Source: Paralichthys olivaceus
Taxonomy: Eukaryota > Chordata > Actinopteri > Pleuronectiformes > Paralichthyidae
NCBI RefSeq assembly: GCF_024713975.1
Contig: NC_091094.1
Location: 12,881,001-12,945,000 of the forward strand
DNA: 64,000 bases
Reading direction: 5' to 3'
Positions 35,710-50,700 of this stretch are shown here, in pieces. Position numbers and translations under genes: made by a program. The notes below the pieces were generated by a model. It was not told the DNA's origin. It saw nothing but the letters and a program-made list of their open reading frames with translations, and ran no database searches. Position 1 is the stretch's first letter; each line of letters starts with the position of its first letter.

Positions 35710-38700
35710 TCAGAGGCTTTTATCCAAAGTATTTTGACGCCCTCTCTCAACCTTTGGTCTATGTGCCATTTCATGTCCTACATGATTCTCATGAGCTACC
35801 CCACGAATCCCTTCAAGGGGGAACAAGCAATTTTGGCCCAGCATTTTCTGGGCTGCCTCTAAATGGTTGGTGCCCCTCTGGTAATTGATGTTGATGCTGC
35901 GTTTTGGGCTGTTTCCTGCCAACAGACATTCTGAGGGACTTGCGTCAGAGATGTCGCGCAGGTGCTCGTCATCATCTGTGTCGGCGTCAATGTACTTGCT
36001 GATGGAGGAGTCGTGGAAGGTGAAGACAGTTGGAGCCAGGGCAGTGCTCTCTGGGGACTTCGGTGGGGTCCTGCTGCTGGCAGTGGTGTAGATAGAAACT
36101 TCAGGACTTAACAGAGAGTGGTCTGAAAGGACTGAGCTGTCTGAGAGCGGGGACAGGCCTGACTCCCCATCACTGCGGCAGCCCCCCTTAGGTATAAGAC
36201 TTTTCGTGGAGTTTCCAGAAAAGAAGAATTTCCTTGCATTATCTGAGTATGAGGGCTTTGTAACAGACACAGGAGTCAGCATGGGCTGACACTCCCTAGT
36301 GGTCTGCTGACCTGTTCTCGCACTGGCACGCTGGGAGAACGCTGTTGCCGGACTGTGGGAGAGTCGGTTACCTTCCTGAAGGCCAAGGTCCATTGCTGGA
36401 CTTTGGAGGAAACGTGTATTCTCCTGGAAGTCTGTTGCACAACTGATGTAGCTGTCAATGCTAGACAAGCTTTTCATGTCCCCTACTCCCTCTCTGGTTC
36501 CTAACACTGGTGGCCCGTGATCTTGTATGGCCCCCAGCTCTATCTCATCTCTCTGTTTGCTGACTCTAGTGCCTCTGTCTTTGGCATTTAGGTTGGGTTG
36601 TGACTGTGTCTTTGCCATCTGGTTGTACATCTCCTCTAGCTTCTGCACATTTAGCCTTTGGGGACTGTTTGCTCGGGCCTTGCTGGGAGAACCTAACTCC
36701 TGGGCGTTGAAGGAACGGTTTGAGCTTGTCTCTGATGTAGCCCTCTTAGCCGTCCATTTCCAGCGACTTGGAGAGAGATGGTTGTCATGAGGCCTCTCAC
36801 TTTTCTCTACAACCACATCCATCAGTTCGGCACTACGAGCAAATGCCTCTTTTAAGTTCATGGAGACAATGCTGCCATTTCTCTTTGCCCTATCAAGGGC
36901 TTCTCTCCGTTTGAGTGCTTTTTCCTGCCTCTTTTGCTCCTTATAGAATTCAGAGAAGTTATTTACAATAATGGGAATGGGCAGGGCAATCACCAGCACT
37001 CCAGCTATGCAGCACAACCCCCCCACAATCTTTCCCAGGAGAGTTTTGGGGTATATATCTCCATAGCCTACTGTGGTCATAGTAATAGTAGCCCACCAGA
37101 AAGAAGCTGGAATGCTCTTAAACTTTGTATCCTCTTCATCCTTTTCAGCAAAAAACACCAAACTGGAGAAGATCATGATACCCATTGCCAGGAAGAGGAT
37201 AAGCAGGCCCAGCTCATTGTAACTCCTCCTCAGGGTAAAGCCCAGTGACTGAAGGCCTGTGGAGTGACGCGCCAGCTTCAGAATACGAAGGATACGCATG
37301 ATCCGAAAAATCTGGACCACGCGGCGGACGTTCTGAAATTGAAGCACACTCTTGTTGGATTCTGTTAGAAAAATGGTGACATAGTATGGCAGGATTGCCA
37401 GAAGGTCAATGACATTTAGGGGACCCTTAAAGAACTTCCACTTGTTAGGGGAGGAGAGGAAGCGAAGCAGGTACTCCATGGTAAACCAGGCAATACACAC
37501 AGCTTCCACATGGGCCAGTTGTGGGTTGTCTGTGGACTGGCCAAACTCGTCTGTGTCCTGCAGCTCTGGAAGGGTGTTCAGAGACAAGGCAATGGTTGAT
37601 AGCACAATGAAGAGGATGGAGATGATGGCCAGGATCTGAAAGACAAATGAGTTTAATATCAAACATCAGATTTGAACTTAAGCATACATTTCTTAACTAA
37701 ATCAGAAAATTAAAAATATAGAAAATAAAACATATACAAATACAGTGTATTCATAAGCGTTTTGATTACAGCAAGAAACTGCAGAGTAATTGAATTCCAA
37801 TGACCTTTCAGTCAAAACAAAACCTTGATAAATGCCCCACAAAGTGTGTGATTGGCTGAGCGCTAATGGATTGGATTGACTTTGAGCACTTATTTATTCA
37901 TGACTCACTTATCGGGCTTATCCACATGAGTGAGCGTGCTTCAATGAAGAATAATGTTTGCAACCAATAAGCAAACATTCAAATAGCTCACAAAATAAAA
38001 TCTATTTATTAGAAAAAAAGAAAAACCTCATCACACTTATAAGAGATCTTTACCCGATTGGAGTCAGGATGTCTGCATATGACATTTTCACAGCAACAGT
38101 TATTGTCGTGCTTATCCTGCTCACAATGACAATACTTACATAAGTGGGAAATATCTGATTCTGCCAATGTAGCTGATGTTAGGTGAATATTATATATATT
38201 GGCAGATATGAAGCAGTTCAAGTAACTCAGTTTTTTGGGCGAGTGAGGGGAAGATGGACAGGTGGAATGGTTTGTTGTCATCAGTATTGTAGGGGTTGTA
38301 CCGGACCATTGTGGTTAAGAAGCAGCTGAGCCAGAAGTCAAACCTTTCAATTTAACAGGTGATCTACGGTCTGATTCTCACCTATAGTCAAGAACTTTGG
38401 GTAGTGACTGAAAGAATATAACAGAAGTGGAAACAGAAGCTGAAAATAAGCTTTTTCTAAATGGGGGCTAGGCTTAAGCCTAGTTTATGCTTCTGCGTCA
38501 CGTCTACGGCGTAGCTACGCCGTAGCCTGACGTGCGCCTCCCAAAAATCCTAACTACGCGGACGTCGACGCGGACCGTAAGCGCTGTGATTGGTCCGCTC
38601 AGAACGTAAGTTCCGGCAGTTGCTTTTCCGGTCTTTCTTCCCCGTCGTAAAAACCAACTCCGCAAACGTTTTCTTTGTAGCTTGCGCTTCAACATTTGCA

Positions 38701-41700
38701 ATATAAGCATTTGTTCTTCATTTTTGATGAGCTCCAACAACAAAAACAGCTGCTCCACCTCGGTCACCATTGTTTACTGTTGTTTACTTTACGGAAGAAA
38801 AAGCGAGGATTCGGCTATAACCACACAAACACACCGCTACACCCCCTAGTGGCATGGCAGTGAATTGCAGAGCAACGCGTTCCCTCGACGCAGAACTTCG
38901 AATGCTCAACGACCTACGGCGTAGGTACGGCGTCGACGTGACGCAGAAGCATAAACTAGGCTTTAGCCATCCAGTGAGCACTCTGAGTATAGCTGCTGCT
39001 CTTTCATGTCCAATGGAGCCGATTCGGACATTTGAATACGATGTCTCCTGGGCACCTTCCATTGGAGAATTTCTAGGCACACCCATCTATAGGGAGCCCC
39101 GGGGTAGACCTAGAGCTCTCTGAAGAGATTGTATGTCCCATCTGGCCTGGGAACGCCTTGGGATCCCCCAAGAAGAGCTGGAAATCAAGGAAAGGAGCAC
39201 TCTGCTTAGTCTAGTACAACAGCGACCCGACTTGTAGAAGATGTTGCAGAATTCTGATTGGGACTTCAGGGCCATACATTACAGTGGAGTAGTGCTTACT
39301 TCATAAACAAACGGTTAGCACTTGTTATATTCACCCCGAATGAATCCAAACAATCCTGACACACTACCAAACAGCACAATTTAGAGGATGAGTAGGAGGC
39401 TGTAGCTGGAACACAGCATGTTTGGGAACGGCCCACACAAATGAGGCTTGGATGTTATATGCGGGAAGAAATCATAGAACAGTTTGAATAAATACTTGCT
39501 TCTAAAACTGAGTGCAGCTGAGCCTTAAACCACACACTAAACATTCATAAGACACCCATGTGACACAAAAAAAGATCAGAATGAAATTAATTATATCAGT
39601 GTGAGTTCATTTGATCATGGATCTACTGGTTAAACACATAGTCATTTGTTTAAACAATCAGAGCACATGATGCAGGGTTTCCCTAGGAATTGCCCAGAGG
39701 AAATGAAGGAACTGAGGGAGAAATAGGGCAATAGGAGGTGTCTGTAAGCGTGGGCCTTGACAATGGCCTAATAAGTTGAAGTCCACTCCCAGGAGTAAAA
39801 GTGATGGCTAAAGAGGCAACCTTATCTATGACCAATCAGAGAAGGAGGACACTGTTTCCATAGCGTTACGGCAGACATGAATAATGACCCATGTGTTTTT
39901 CTTCCCTCTGCGCTCCTCTCCTCCTGCTCTGGTGGAAATCTATTTGAATCAAACACTTCAAGAGCAGAGTGCTGCAACCAGAGAGGGAGGGTGGAGCGGG
40001 TGGAAATGACGAGGGCAACACAAGACACAAGAGAGCAGCCTTGTCAAGAATGGAAAATTATTATCATTGAAGGAAGGAAAAAATAATCACACAAAGTAGA
40101 TAGTACTCTGCATTTGCAAGAACAACCGATTTACAGGTCCAGTGTGTAAGATTTAGGTGAAAGGGATCTATTGGCAGATATTTAATTTAATTTTCACTAG
40201 TTTGTTTAATCTAAATTGGATTAATTGTAATTTTCTTTACCCCAGAAACAACCCTTTATATTTAAGTACTTTATATTTACATCGAGGGGGCCCTCTCTAC
40301 GGAGGCCGCCATGTTTTTTACATTAGTCCAGACTGGGCAAACCAAAAACCTTTTGAGTTTTTATGACAACTAAAGGCTTCTACAGTTTCTTTTTCACTTT
40401 TGGAAGGAGAGGGTGAGGTGAGGGGGAGGCTGCCACATGCAATTTTAACACTAGATTTCACAAAATTATACACACTGTACCTTTAAGTTCACCTCTTGTT
40501 AAAATACGTGCTGCTAACATATTCCAAACTTGAAGCCATGGAGATTGTAGCCATGGAAGAGTAGTGAGGTAATAGGATTGAGATGCTATAAAAAGATCGC
40601 TAATGAAGGCTGCTCCTGTATGCCTATGGTTATGAGGTCAAGTTCCACCAGGAAACCCTGCACATCTCCCACTGGCCAATGCTCTGGTTGATCCCTGTCT
40701 CTGCAAAAGGTGCTTTCTCTCAAACCACCTTGCTTGTCCTTACTTTTTCTTTCTTGGACTGTTTAATGTCAAGAAACCCTAATTTCATCAAACCTATGCA
40801 CTGAAAATCTGAGATAAAGGAGGCTGCAAAAAAACATGCCTCAGAAAAGGTTGAACTAGGCTCCATAATGACATCAACGTAGTTACTTATTCATAGACTA
40901 ACAGTGGATTGAGGCGCGCAAATAACCAGATGTTAGTAGCAGCCATGTGCAAGATTATGGCCCAGTTTTGCAAGTGTGACAAATGCTCTATTTTTGTAGT
41001 ATATGGACACCAAAACTGAGAGTGGCCAGCAGCATCATTTTGTTATGTACTGGAACGGATGAGGACCCAAATGCAGATTTCAAATGAGTACCTTGACTTA
41101 CGAGTAGGTGAACAGGTCGGCACTACAATCCAAAAGGTCTGCCAGCTGAAAGCAAGGTCAAAAATTTTAAGTTGGTAAAAAAAACATGAAGAATATCACT
41201 CGGAAAAATGTTGGAAAACTAACAAGATACTGACGAAACAAACTGTCACTGACAAAAAGAAAAAAATTAAACAAATGAAGCTGGTCCAGTCAGTCCAACT
41301 GATTAATTCCAAATTCACTAACAATAATTGTACAGGACTCTAAGAGGTTCTTTTTTTGTCGCTTGCCTTCCTTTTAAAAAACCTGGTAAAGCCTTGGTCC
41401 AGTTCACCGACATCTACCTGTATGTGATGGCTGCTTTGCAAACTGCTATGATACTTTCTATACTGAGTTGACCTTTGATAATTGCTATCAATAATAGAAT
41501 GTTACATTTCATTTTTCAATCATGTGGATTTTGTTTACCCTTGTTCGCCGCAGGCAAGCGAGAGAGAGAGAGCATTAAAACTGCCTATGGGTTTATTGCC
41601 CTGTGAACCTCTGTTAACTTATTAACATAATATAATCATATCTTTCATGAGGTCATATAATTGCTTCAGCCCCCCCACAACCCTCAAAAGGATTAATGGT

Positions 41701-44700
41701 ATAGATAACCAATGGATGGGTGGATGAATGAGATCACATAGCTGACACCTTTCATCATAGTTTCAATGTCTATATCTACAGAATATGTCACAGCTATGAA
41801 ATATATCACTGTTACTATTTTTTAACAATTTTAGCATGTTATTAGAAAAAGAGGGGAGGGGCTACATGTGTATTATAGTCAGTAGGGTATTATGTAGGGT
41901 ATTATATATGTTAATACATTGACAGAGCAGCAGTAGTGTCTCTCAGTTACGACGGAGACATTAATGAAATTGTGATTAAACATGGATCGTGTTTTGTTCC
42001 ACCTCGGGTATGTGAAAGACTTTTGAAATCAAAATGTCACCCCTGGGAGGGACTGACTACTGGCCAACTCCTGTTGGTGGCCTACAAAAAGGATGGAAAG
42101 ATGAAGGGAAGGAGATATTTTTATCCAGAGGAGAGGAAACACAACATATATGCTTCAAAGATGGACAGAGAGACAGAGATAATAATCCACACCCCCATCT
42201 TTTATAGGCCAAGGTGACACAAGTCATCTTGAGGCTGGCGATATTCAGGACGGGATTTTTGTGGAGAAAATAACAAAAGATTTATACAACCATTTGTCAC
42301 TGACTGTAACATTCCCCTCTGAGTTATGTATGGAAGATCATTCATTTCACATGTAGAGGAGAGAACAAGCCTTCGGACATGACAGTCTTTACACAGAGAC
42401 AGTTTGCTCATTCACTACACACACACCAAAACTAATTCAGATCTCCAGAGGCTCCCACACTTGGGGACTTATAGAGAGGGGAAACTCCTTCCTGGGCATC
42501 TTACTGCAGATGTGCCACCAGCTCTTGTTTATTTACGATGGCCTGGTTTTATGTTGGCTGCATCCCAGCTACTATGATTAATTTCCTCTGTTCTACATTG
42601 GCTTAGGGTCAGGTCCATTCATCTGTCTTCCCAGCGCTTGCCCGACAAGCATGAAACCTTGAACTTTGACCAATTTATACAGACTTTTGTTTTTTACATA
42701 ACAATATGTACCTAACGCCACGATAAATAAATAAAGAAAGAAAATAAGAAAAATGTCTGTCCTTTCCCTAATGTCCTTCCTCGAGAATAAAGTTGAAATG
42801 TTAACGAAATCAGAGTACGTTTTTTATTCCGTGAATAAAGTCTGAATATTTTAAAACTTTAGTCTTGATGTGCAAAATAAAACATCTCCTTAGATTTATT
42901 TTGACTTTTCAAAACATTATTCTAAAAAAGAAAATGAGAAAAAAATCTTCCTCTACTGATTTTTTCTTGCCTGGCCCTTGAACTACCAGAAAAAGTATAA
43001 GGCTGTAGCAGCAAAACAAAAAAAACCTTGGGTGTTTTGAGGAAGAATGATGATATAATAATATATATATATAATTATTATTATTATATAATATATATAA
43101 TTTTTAAGAAGAAAACCAGTCCATTGTCACTTTAAAGGTTTCTGCACGGTTGCTGGTGGGTTAGTTGGCTTAGACTGAGGCTGTAAATGATTGAGTCATT
43201 TACTCCACTTGGTTAGGAGGCTATAGGCTTAGTGTTCTCACACTATTAAGTCTAGTGCCATCCCATGTGACAATTGAGGAACTCCCAGACTCCCAATGCT
43301 CCGCCTGGCACCTTTCTCATTAGCAGCAACAGGAGCAACAGACACACTGCAGTGGTTTACAGAGGAAGCTCCTGTTCCTGTGAGTCCTAACACCATTGTC
43401 TGTCAACTCTCCCAGCTCTCACCCAGGGAAACACAAGACCCAGCACCTAATGATAGGCTCCACTACGCTATAATAGTCACGGACTGACGAGTTTTTGGCA
43501 AAAAGGTTACTGGAGAGTAAATGCTGCTTTTGCTTGATCGCTGAGATCCCTCCACCAGTGGACTTGCTTTCCCATCATCCCCTGAGCCACATCTGAGGCC
43601 ACAGGGATAACCATGCAACACTCTCCCAGCCTCGACTGCCAGCCACTGTCACCATGACAACCCCCTTGAAGCTCGACAGGAGGTGGCTACGTGGACCTGC
43701 TTGTGAAAAGCAAGTCTGACAGTCTCCTTCTCTCTGTCTTTCCCTCCCCCTCCCCTATCCTTCCTTCTCTCACTGATTTGTACCATAATCAAAGCTCATC
43801 CAGCTTTGAACCATCTGTAGTGCTCTCGTCTGTTAGGTCTATATGTTTCTCTCCACATTGTGTCAGACTGTTTGCATTTCAGTTGCATCTCATAAATAAG
43901 TTCCTAAAACCACCCGACAGCATTCATCCTGTGCAGATGTTTGCAACGTATGCCACACTCCTGCAGTAGTATCACTTGATATGATGAACAGTCATCACAC
44001 AAACACACAACCGCACTTAATGTCAGTGGTCGATTGCATGCGAGTAACGTTGCGAGCGTTAAATAATGGGGAATAATTCACACCCCGGATTCCGAATGTA
44101 AAAGGGTTCTGCCTCTCTGCCAGTGAGAGAGATGGGGTTTCCATGGAGACGGGAGGAGACTGCGTCTTCCACATTTCCCCCAGCATGATAGCTTGAAACA
44201 CACAGGCACATTTGCAGTGGCTCAGCTATAGTCTCCACACCCTCCACCACTTCTCCTTCTAACTTTGAGCAGATCTTTGTATTTCCTAACCTACCACATA
44301 TTTACCAAATGAACATGTTGTGTCCTGTGACTCTTAAAGGGAGCAACAGCCAGAATCTGTAGATTCAAACTGGTGACCTATCATCATGACCTTGTTTCTT
44401 TTACCTAAAGGATACTGCATTTCAAACCTGATGTGTCTTCTTCAGCCTCCTCCTGAAGAAGGCTTAGTCTCTACAAATACTTTATGATAGTTAAGAGTCA
44501 TTTCATTATATGATCTGCACATTAAATGCAAAAGACAATGTGAACATCACAGTATTTCTTTAGATCAATACATTTTATAATTCTACAAATTTAACTCAGG
44601 GCATTTTCACACCTGAAAGGCCAAACCATGTTACAACCCAGGATTAATGTCTATTTTTACATTGTTTACATTTAATCTGGTTAGTTTCAGTTCCTCGTTG

Positions 44701-47700
44701 CAATTAAGGGAGCGTATTGCTTGATAACATACGTATGTCCTGTTATCATCACCATCGTGGGCTGTGTCTAACTATACTTGGTTTGTCGACTGACATGTTG
44801 GATGTCAGCGTGTTATTAATTCAGCTATTGTAGAAGCTAAAAAAATGGTTTCTCTTTTTTAATGGAGAAAATGAATGAACCAGTTCACTTTGTTAATTTG
44901 TTGCCACTTTAATATCATTTTGGTTTTAAAACCAGCAAAATTAACTTTTTTTTCAAACATTATAGGCCATCATCATAGAATACACTACAGGCAATCCTGT
45001 GAGTGGCTTCTGCTTCTTTTTACTCGTTTGTTAATTGATTTAGTTGTAAAATGACCTCCTGTTATTGGTCTGGAAAAAAACTATCCAACTAAACTTTTTA
45101 TACTGTAAAAGATCCAATCCATGGTTCAGTTTGATCAGGACCAAGACCATCGCTCTAGTCACACTAAACTGAAAAATCCACAAAGCAGGTGTGACACATT
45201 TGAAATATTCTGTCGTTGAAAACATTCGATTTTCATAATATTGGAAGATGTAGATATGTGGGTGTTAGTGGCAGTATTCAAATCATCAGCAACATTTAAT
45301 ACTGCAGGCATCCCTCTGAAAATAACTATTTCCAATATGTAGCGCCCTTAAACACACTGTATGTTGAGGTCATAGAAAAGTCTGAAAGAGCCATTTTGGG
45401 GGCATTCAACAAACTTTACACTAACTCGTAGCGCTTGCATGCACAAAGTGCACCACAACTCGATTCAGCAAACCACAAATGTTGGTAGGAAATCTATGCC
45501 TGGACCATCCATCTCTTGAATGAATCCCACCTCATCTCCTCTCCCTCTCAATTATTCATGCATTTCAGATGAAGAAGAGAATCCAGACTCAGCATCTATA
45601 TTTAAACTCTGGCTGGTCCACGGTGGCTGTATAAATAGAAACAGTATAGGGTCTGGTCTGGTGCACCAAAGGATGCAGTTTTCATCAGGAATTTCCACTC
45701 AGAGGACACAGCATTTATGAGGACTGGAGAGAGATGAAAATACCTTCGTCAGTGTTGTGTAGAGACATTTCAGGAATGAGGAAATATCATATAGAGCAAT
45801 AATAGAGGTGAGGTAATATGTGGAAAAGCTTCATCTATTTCCACTGTTTCTTGAATACCATCAAAATCTCATCTTATCGCCATGGTATAAATTTCACACT
45901 GCATAAAAACAGTGTTGGCACAAATATAGCGGCAGGTCTGTCATATTGTTCAGGAATATTGCTTCCATATTGTCTAATAATAAATGTATGATGCAGTTCA
46001 TGCAGTCTTACAGTCTGTATGATAGTGTCTTTATTACAGAAATCAGAGATTGTCATGGCAAAAGGCTCCTCCAGTCTGCATGTCAATGTGTCCTGGGTAA
46101 GCTGCGGAACCTCAAATTGGCCCTGATGCCTGTGGCGTCAGTGTGTGAATGTGATGAATGAGTGACAGAGATAGCGACAGAAAGGCTGTATGAATGGGTG
46201 AATGTGATTTGTAGTGTAAAGAGCTTTGAGTCGCTGTTGAGCCTAGAAATACAGGATATAAGTGCGGTCCATTTATCCTCCACAGACAGGGAAAATGTAG
46301 TCATGAGAGAGGCAACAGTTTGAAATACGAAGAAGGATGGAGACAGAGAAAGAAGCACCCATCATGATAAGGTTTCTCCCTCATGTTTGTGGATACTGTG
46401 TCTGTCTCTGTCCTTCGTACTTTCCACAAAGTTATTCGTTCACCTTTCTACAAAAACTTGTGGTAAGTGGAGTAAAATACACCAACAAAGACAGCTGTAA
46501 TAGCTGCCACTAAAGGAGCAGTGTCTGGAACTGTGAGTTCTGATTTATAGAGCGTGTTGTTCTCTGTTCACATAAATGTTCAAGATTTGTGGTCTTGCGA
46601 AGGGGGGTTACATTTGAGAGTAATGGGTACACAGCCTCTCTGCAGGGCCATGGCCACCATGTCTCGGGGACAATCTGCATTTGCATTGTCTGTGAGAAAT
46701 GGTAAAGAAGAGAAATCAAAGAATGGAATGGAGAGATTCTATGCTAATACTGGTCAGCAGCAGAAACACAACATAATATACTGTTGGTATATAAAGTGTT
46801 CTATATTCCTAATAGAGAACAAGGCCTGTGAGCTAATTAAGTAAGACGAGTTGAGCTGCATGGTGAAGTCTATGTGATGGAATGTAGAGTACAGTCAAAA
46901 AAGTCCAGTCCACTGTTCTCCTCTGCTGTGCTCATGCTTCACGGCTCATTTGCAAACAGTGCTTTAACAGTGATGCAAACACTCGTTAATGCTGTTGCTG
47001 CTGTAGCTCATCAGCACGTTTTGTAAAACCCCCTCTCCATCTATAGGGTCTGATCTTAAGTTACTCTGCAGGGAAGTGTATTACTGACACTCCTCAGAAT
47101 CAGTTATGCTCAGCCTGGTGGAAGCTTTATGCAAATGGAGGCGAGAGACCATACTAAAATTCACATGAAATAAATCCATTCGAAAATCAGTGGATGGACT
47201 GAAATGGTAAATGGTTTGTATTTATAAAGTGCTTTTCTAGTCTTGATAACCACGGCCGACCTTCTGGTTAGAGGATGCTCCTGCTCTGTCCCCTGAGCCA
47301 CAGTCGCCCCATGTTGATCATATTGACGCAGTTGAGAAAGTGCCAAATCCCATTTCTGATCCATTTGAATCCACAGCTGCACAAACTGAACCATGATGGT
47401 TGTTCAATTCTGGGTGTATTGTTTACTGAACAGATGATTTATAGCATGTGTAGTTTTTTATAGTGTGTGTTGGCAATGAGTCACCACATGCTATAAAAAT
47501 CACTCCTGGCATTGATTAAAACCTGTAAGACACATCTCTGTTCCTCAAAATTACTTAGAGGTATTTTCTATGGAAACGAATCCCTTTATAATGGCTTGTA
47601 TGTATCTCGACACCTTTGCCTCATTTAGTATTTGTGGAACTATGAATATGCGAATGAACTCTGTCTCTCAGCCCTGGTTGGTCAGAATCAGAATCAGAAA

Positions 47701-50700
47701 TACTTTATTAATCCCCGGAGCGAAATTCCAAATGATCCAACACTTAAAGAGAGACATTTTAAAAGAAAGTTAAGTATAAGGAAAGTATACAAAATGTAGA
47801 AGAGTATCGGGAACAGGCAGCACACAACTTCACGCATGCACACTACTCTTTGAAAAAATCCTGCCCGGTTTTCTGTTTTAGCTACTTCACTACACAATGG
47901 CAAGTTGTAATGTAGGAGTCATCCAGTAACCGACTCTGAAGACAAACAGGGAAATGTGCAATATTATGGTCAATCTATCAGAATGGTAGGCGTGTATCAC
48001 TCTCTACAACATTAGCATTAAGCATAACAGTAACAGATAACATGAGACTTCAGCTTGATTGTCAAACAGCTACTGTATAGCTACAGTGTTGATTTAAGAC
48101 TAATTTATGCTGCCTTAACATATGAAAAGAGATATGTCTGTTTCAAACAATATAACTGTCCGTCACTGCCCACATACTTACGCAAGAGTTTCTGGTGACA
48201 ACAAAAGTGGTGACGGCGGAGGAGGTTGTGATAATGTACCTCTTCAGAAAACTGCCTGTTTGTCCACGTGCTAAGTAACATCTTATAGATGCCTGTAGTT
48301 TCTTACCAAATTTGTCCCTTGTGTTCTATGATTGTCTCGCTTGAAACACTGGCTACCCTGCCCCGCAGGATTTCCTGTGTCACTGCTTGATTTCATCTGT
48401 CTTATCAGTATCTGTAAACTTTAACAAAATGAGCACAAAAACTTTATCAATACAGAGTATGTCTGTTTCTATATTAAATGTAGAGCATAAATGAGCTAGT
48501 GTAGCTAACGTAGCTTGCAAATTACCTATAATTTAAGACACTCCTCTGAAACCCCCGTCCATGTTAAAATCTAAAATTTGAGTTAATACATTGTATAGAA
48601 AACTGCACAGCATTTCAAGGCTTTTTTGTTCTTCTGTCATTTGTTTGAATTAAACTCTAACACCTTGACCCCAATGGTCTAAACCAAAGCAAAGCAAAAA
48701 AAGCAGCCCCTCATTCAATCTTTCATTCTGCAATGGGCTTCTGCACATTAGAATATCACAATCTTTAGGAGAGAGGATACAACTATGGCTTTCTTCAGTT
48801 GTACAATCAACAAAACCATTTTAAGTTTGTCTGTTTTTGTCTCAGGGTCCCTGCTGACTGTGAGAGAAGGTAACATTGTTTCTCAGTCTCCGAGCTCTTG
48901 AGTGTTGCTAAAACAACATCATTGTTTTACAGCATACCATGTCATGTGTTCCTGTATGATTCAGCAGCTGTGTCAGTTGATGAGCACTCCTCAGAGTTAG
49001 CACTGACTTGGGGAAACTGACGCAGAGTTTCAATATTAATCACTCACTCACAGACTTAGACAGTAAAGTTGTGACTCTTAAAGTGTAAATCTATTTGACT
49101 GTACAGTATGACCACTACGTCATGCCTCCAGTAAGATCAAAACTAGAGTGTCTTTAATAAAATATTTAACAGTATGCTGCAATGTTCCTCTTTTTACAAA
49201 GAAGGACGTATACATAACACATGATGTATATCCATGCTAAGGCTACACAGGTTAGTCACTTGTTTTTCTCATGATACATTTTGCAGTACAGAAAACGGAG
49301 ACAAACATTGAACCAGCCTCTTGCATTAGTCTTTTCTTCTCCAAGCTGCTAAATATTTTATGGTTATTTTAACTATACAGTACATTAGTACTCTCCTGTG
49401 AACAGCAGGGAATCTGTGTCCCAGAATATCTTTTGTTTCATTTCAGCATGTCTATTGAGATGCCTCTTGATGAGAATTTATTTCAAAGATTTGTGTTTTC
49501 AGTGCTGCACTTCTGTTTTCTTCTTTCACAGCAGAAACAAAATACCAACCAGATGCTTTTGTTTTTTAGCCTCTGGGAATGTGGATGATTGTCCCGAATA
49601 TGAGCCATTTGCTTGGAATTTAATCTGGTCCGAAGGCAACTCTCATCTGTGACACTCCCCATGAAAGTGATTATCAGAGGTCTCTCCACAAACTTTTCAG
49701 GTTATTCAGGTTCAACTGATTCTAACGTGTTAGGAGTTATGCAAGTTAGTTGAGAGACCATGTATCTCTGAACATTTTCCAGGTTCAAGATTTTTCTGGC
49801 ACTGAAGCACATTTTAGTATCTTAACTATGCTCTCACTGAACTCACATGAATACTTTGGAGGAGTCATCATAAATGCTGCTCATTCACTTTGAATGAGTT
49901 GTCTAACTGTGGTTTCATTGTGTCACGTTGCAGCTGAGCTCAACTTTAATCAAACCGTGTTTCAGCTAACACTCAAGCACGTTAATGGAGTCGGAGGCGG
50001 CTGGTTAAACTGGTGTGTGTTCATCTGATTGTGGATTTTATTCCCATGTACTTCTCTTTAGCATTAGCATGGTAGGTTAGCATGAAAGCTGGCTATGTTG
50101 TGTGTCCAAAGCATGAAACTGTGATGATCGTGCTGACACCATGCGTCAGACATGCCCACCAAGCACAATGCATATGGGTGAGTCTCGCGTTACATTCAGT
50201 CTACCATCAAATTAGTATTCTATACAATTTAGTATTTCTTTACTAAATTGAAGGAAGGAAAAATGTCCTGTATGATATCTGAATAAAAGCTCTTGATATT
50301 TATTAAATTAAATCAGATAAAGAGCTATATGAAAGCAGGCTAACGTATTAATCAGTCAGTTAAGTCGTTTTTTTTTATTAATAAAAGACTGAATGAAATG
50401 TGAAGGTCTAAACACAATAAACTGACCATAACAATTAACTGAGGAAGGAGGAAATTTTGAAATAGTCAAACAATAGTCAAATATATTTAAAAAATATTGT
50501 TGCATGGCTTTACAAACTCTATTCAATAGGAAATGGAAATTAGTCATAAGTCCTAAGTTGAACATTCAGCGATCGTTATCTGCTCGATTCTATGTCTCTC
50601 TTAGTCACAAACCTGTTTTCTTTCTCTCTGGCTCAGATTCAGCTTCCGTGTCTCACAGTAATTAGTTTACAATCTTTAACTCTCCAGATCTCTTCATCTA

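Noticed and set aside
35710-37635. kcnb2 identity for the Kv2 gene
   Set aside because: The channel core is alike in both, but the C-tail blocks ([28 protein letters not shown]) are those of Kv2.1.
36527-37639. Several plus-strand frames opposite kcnb1 exon 2
   Set aside because: They are antisense shadows of the long kcnb1 exon with no family similarity.
38854-39123. 89-codon plus-strand frame
   Set aside because: It starts inside the Harbinger-like element and runs out across its right border, so it is not a gene.
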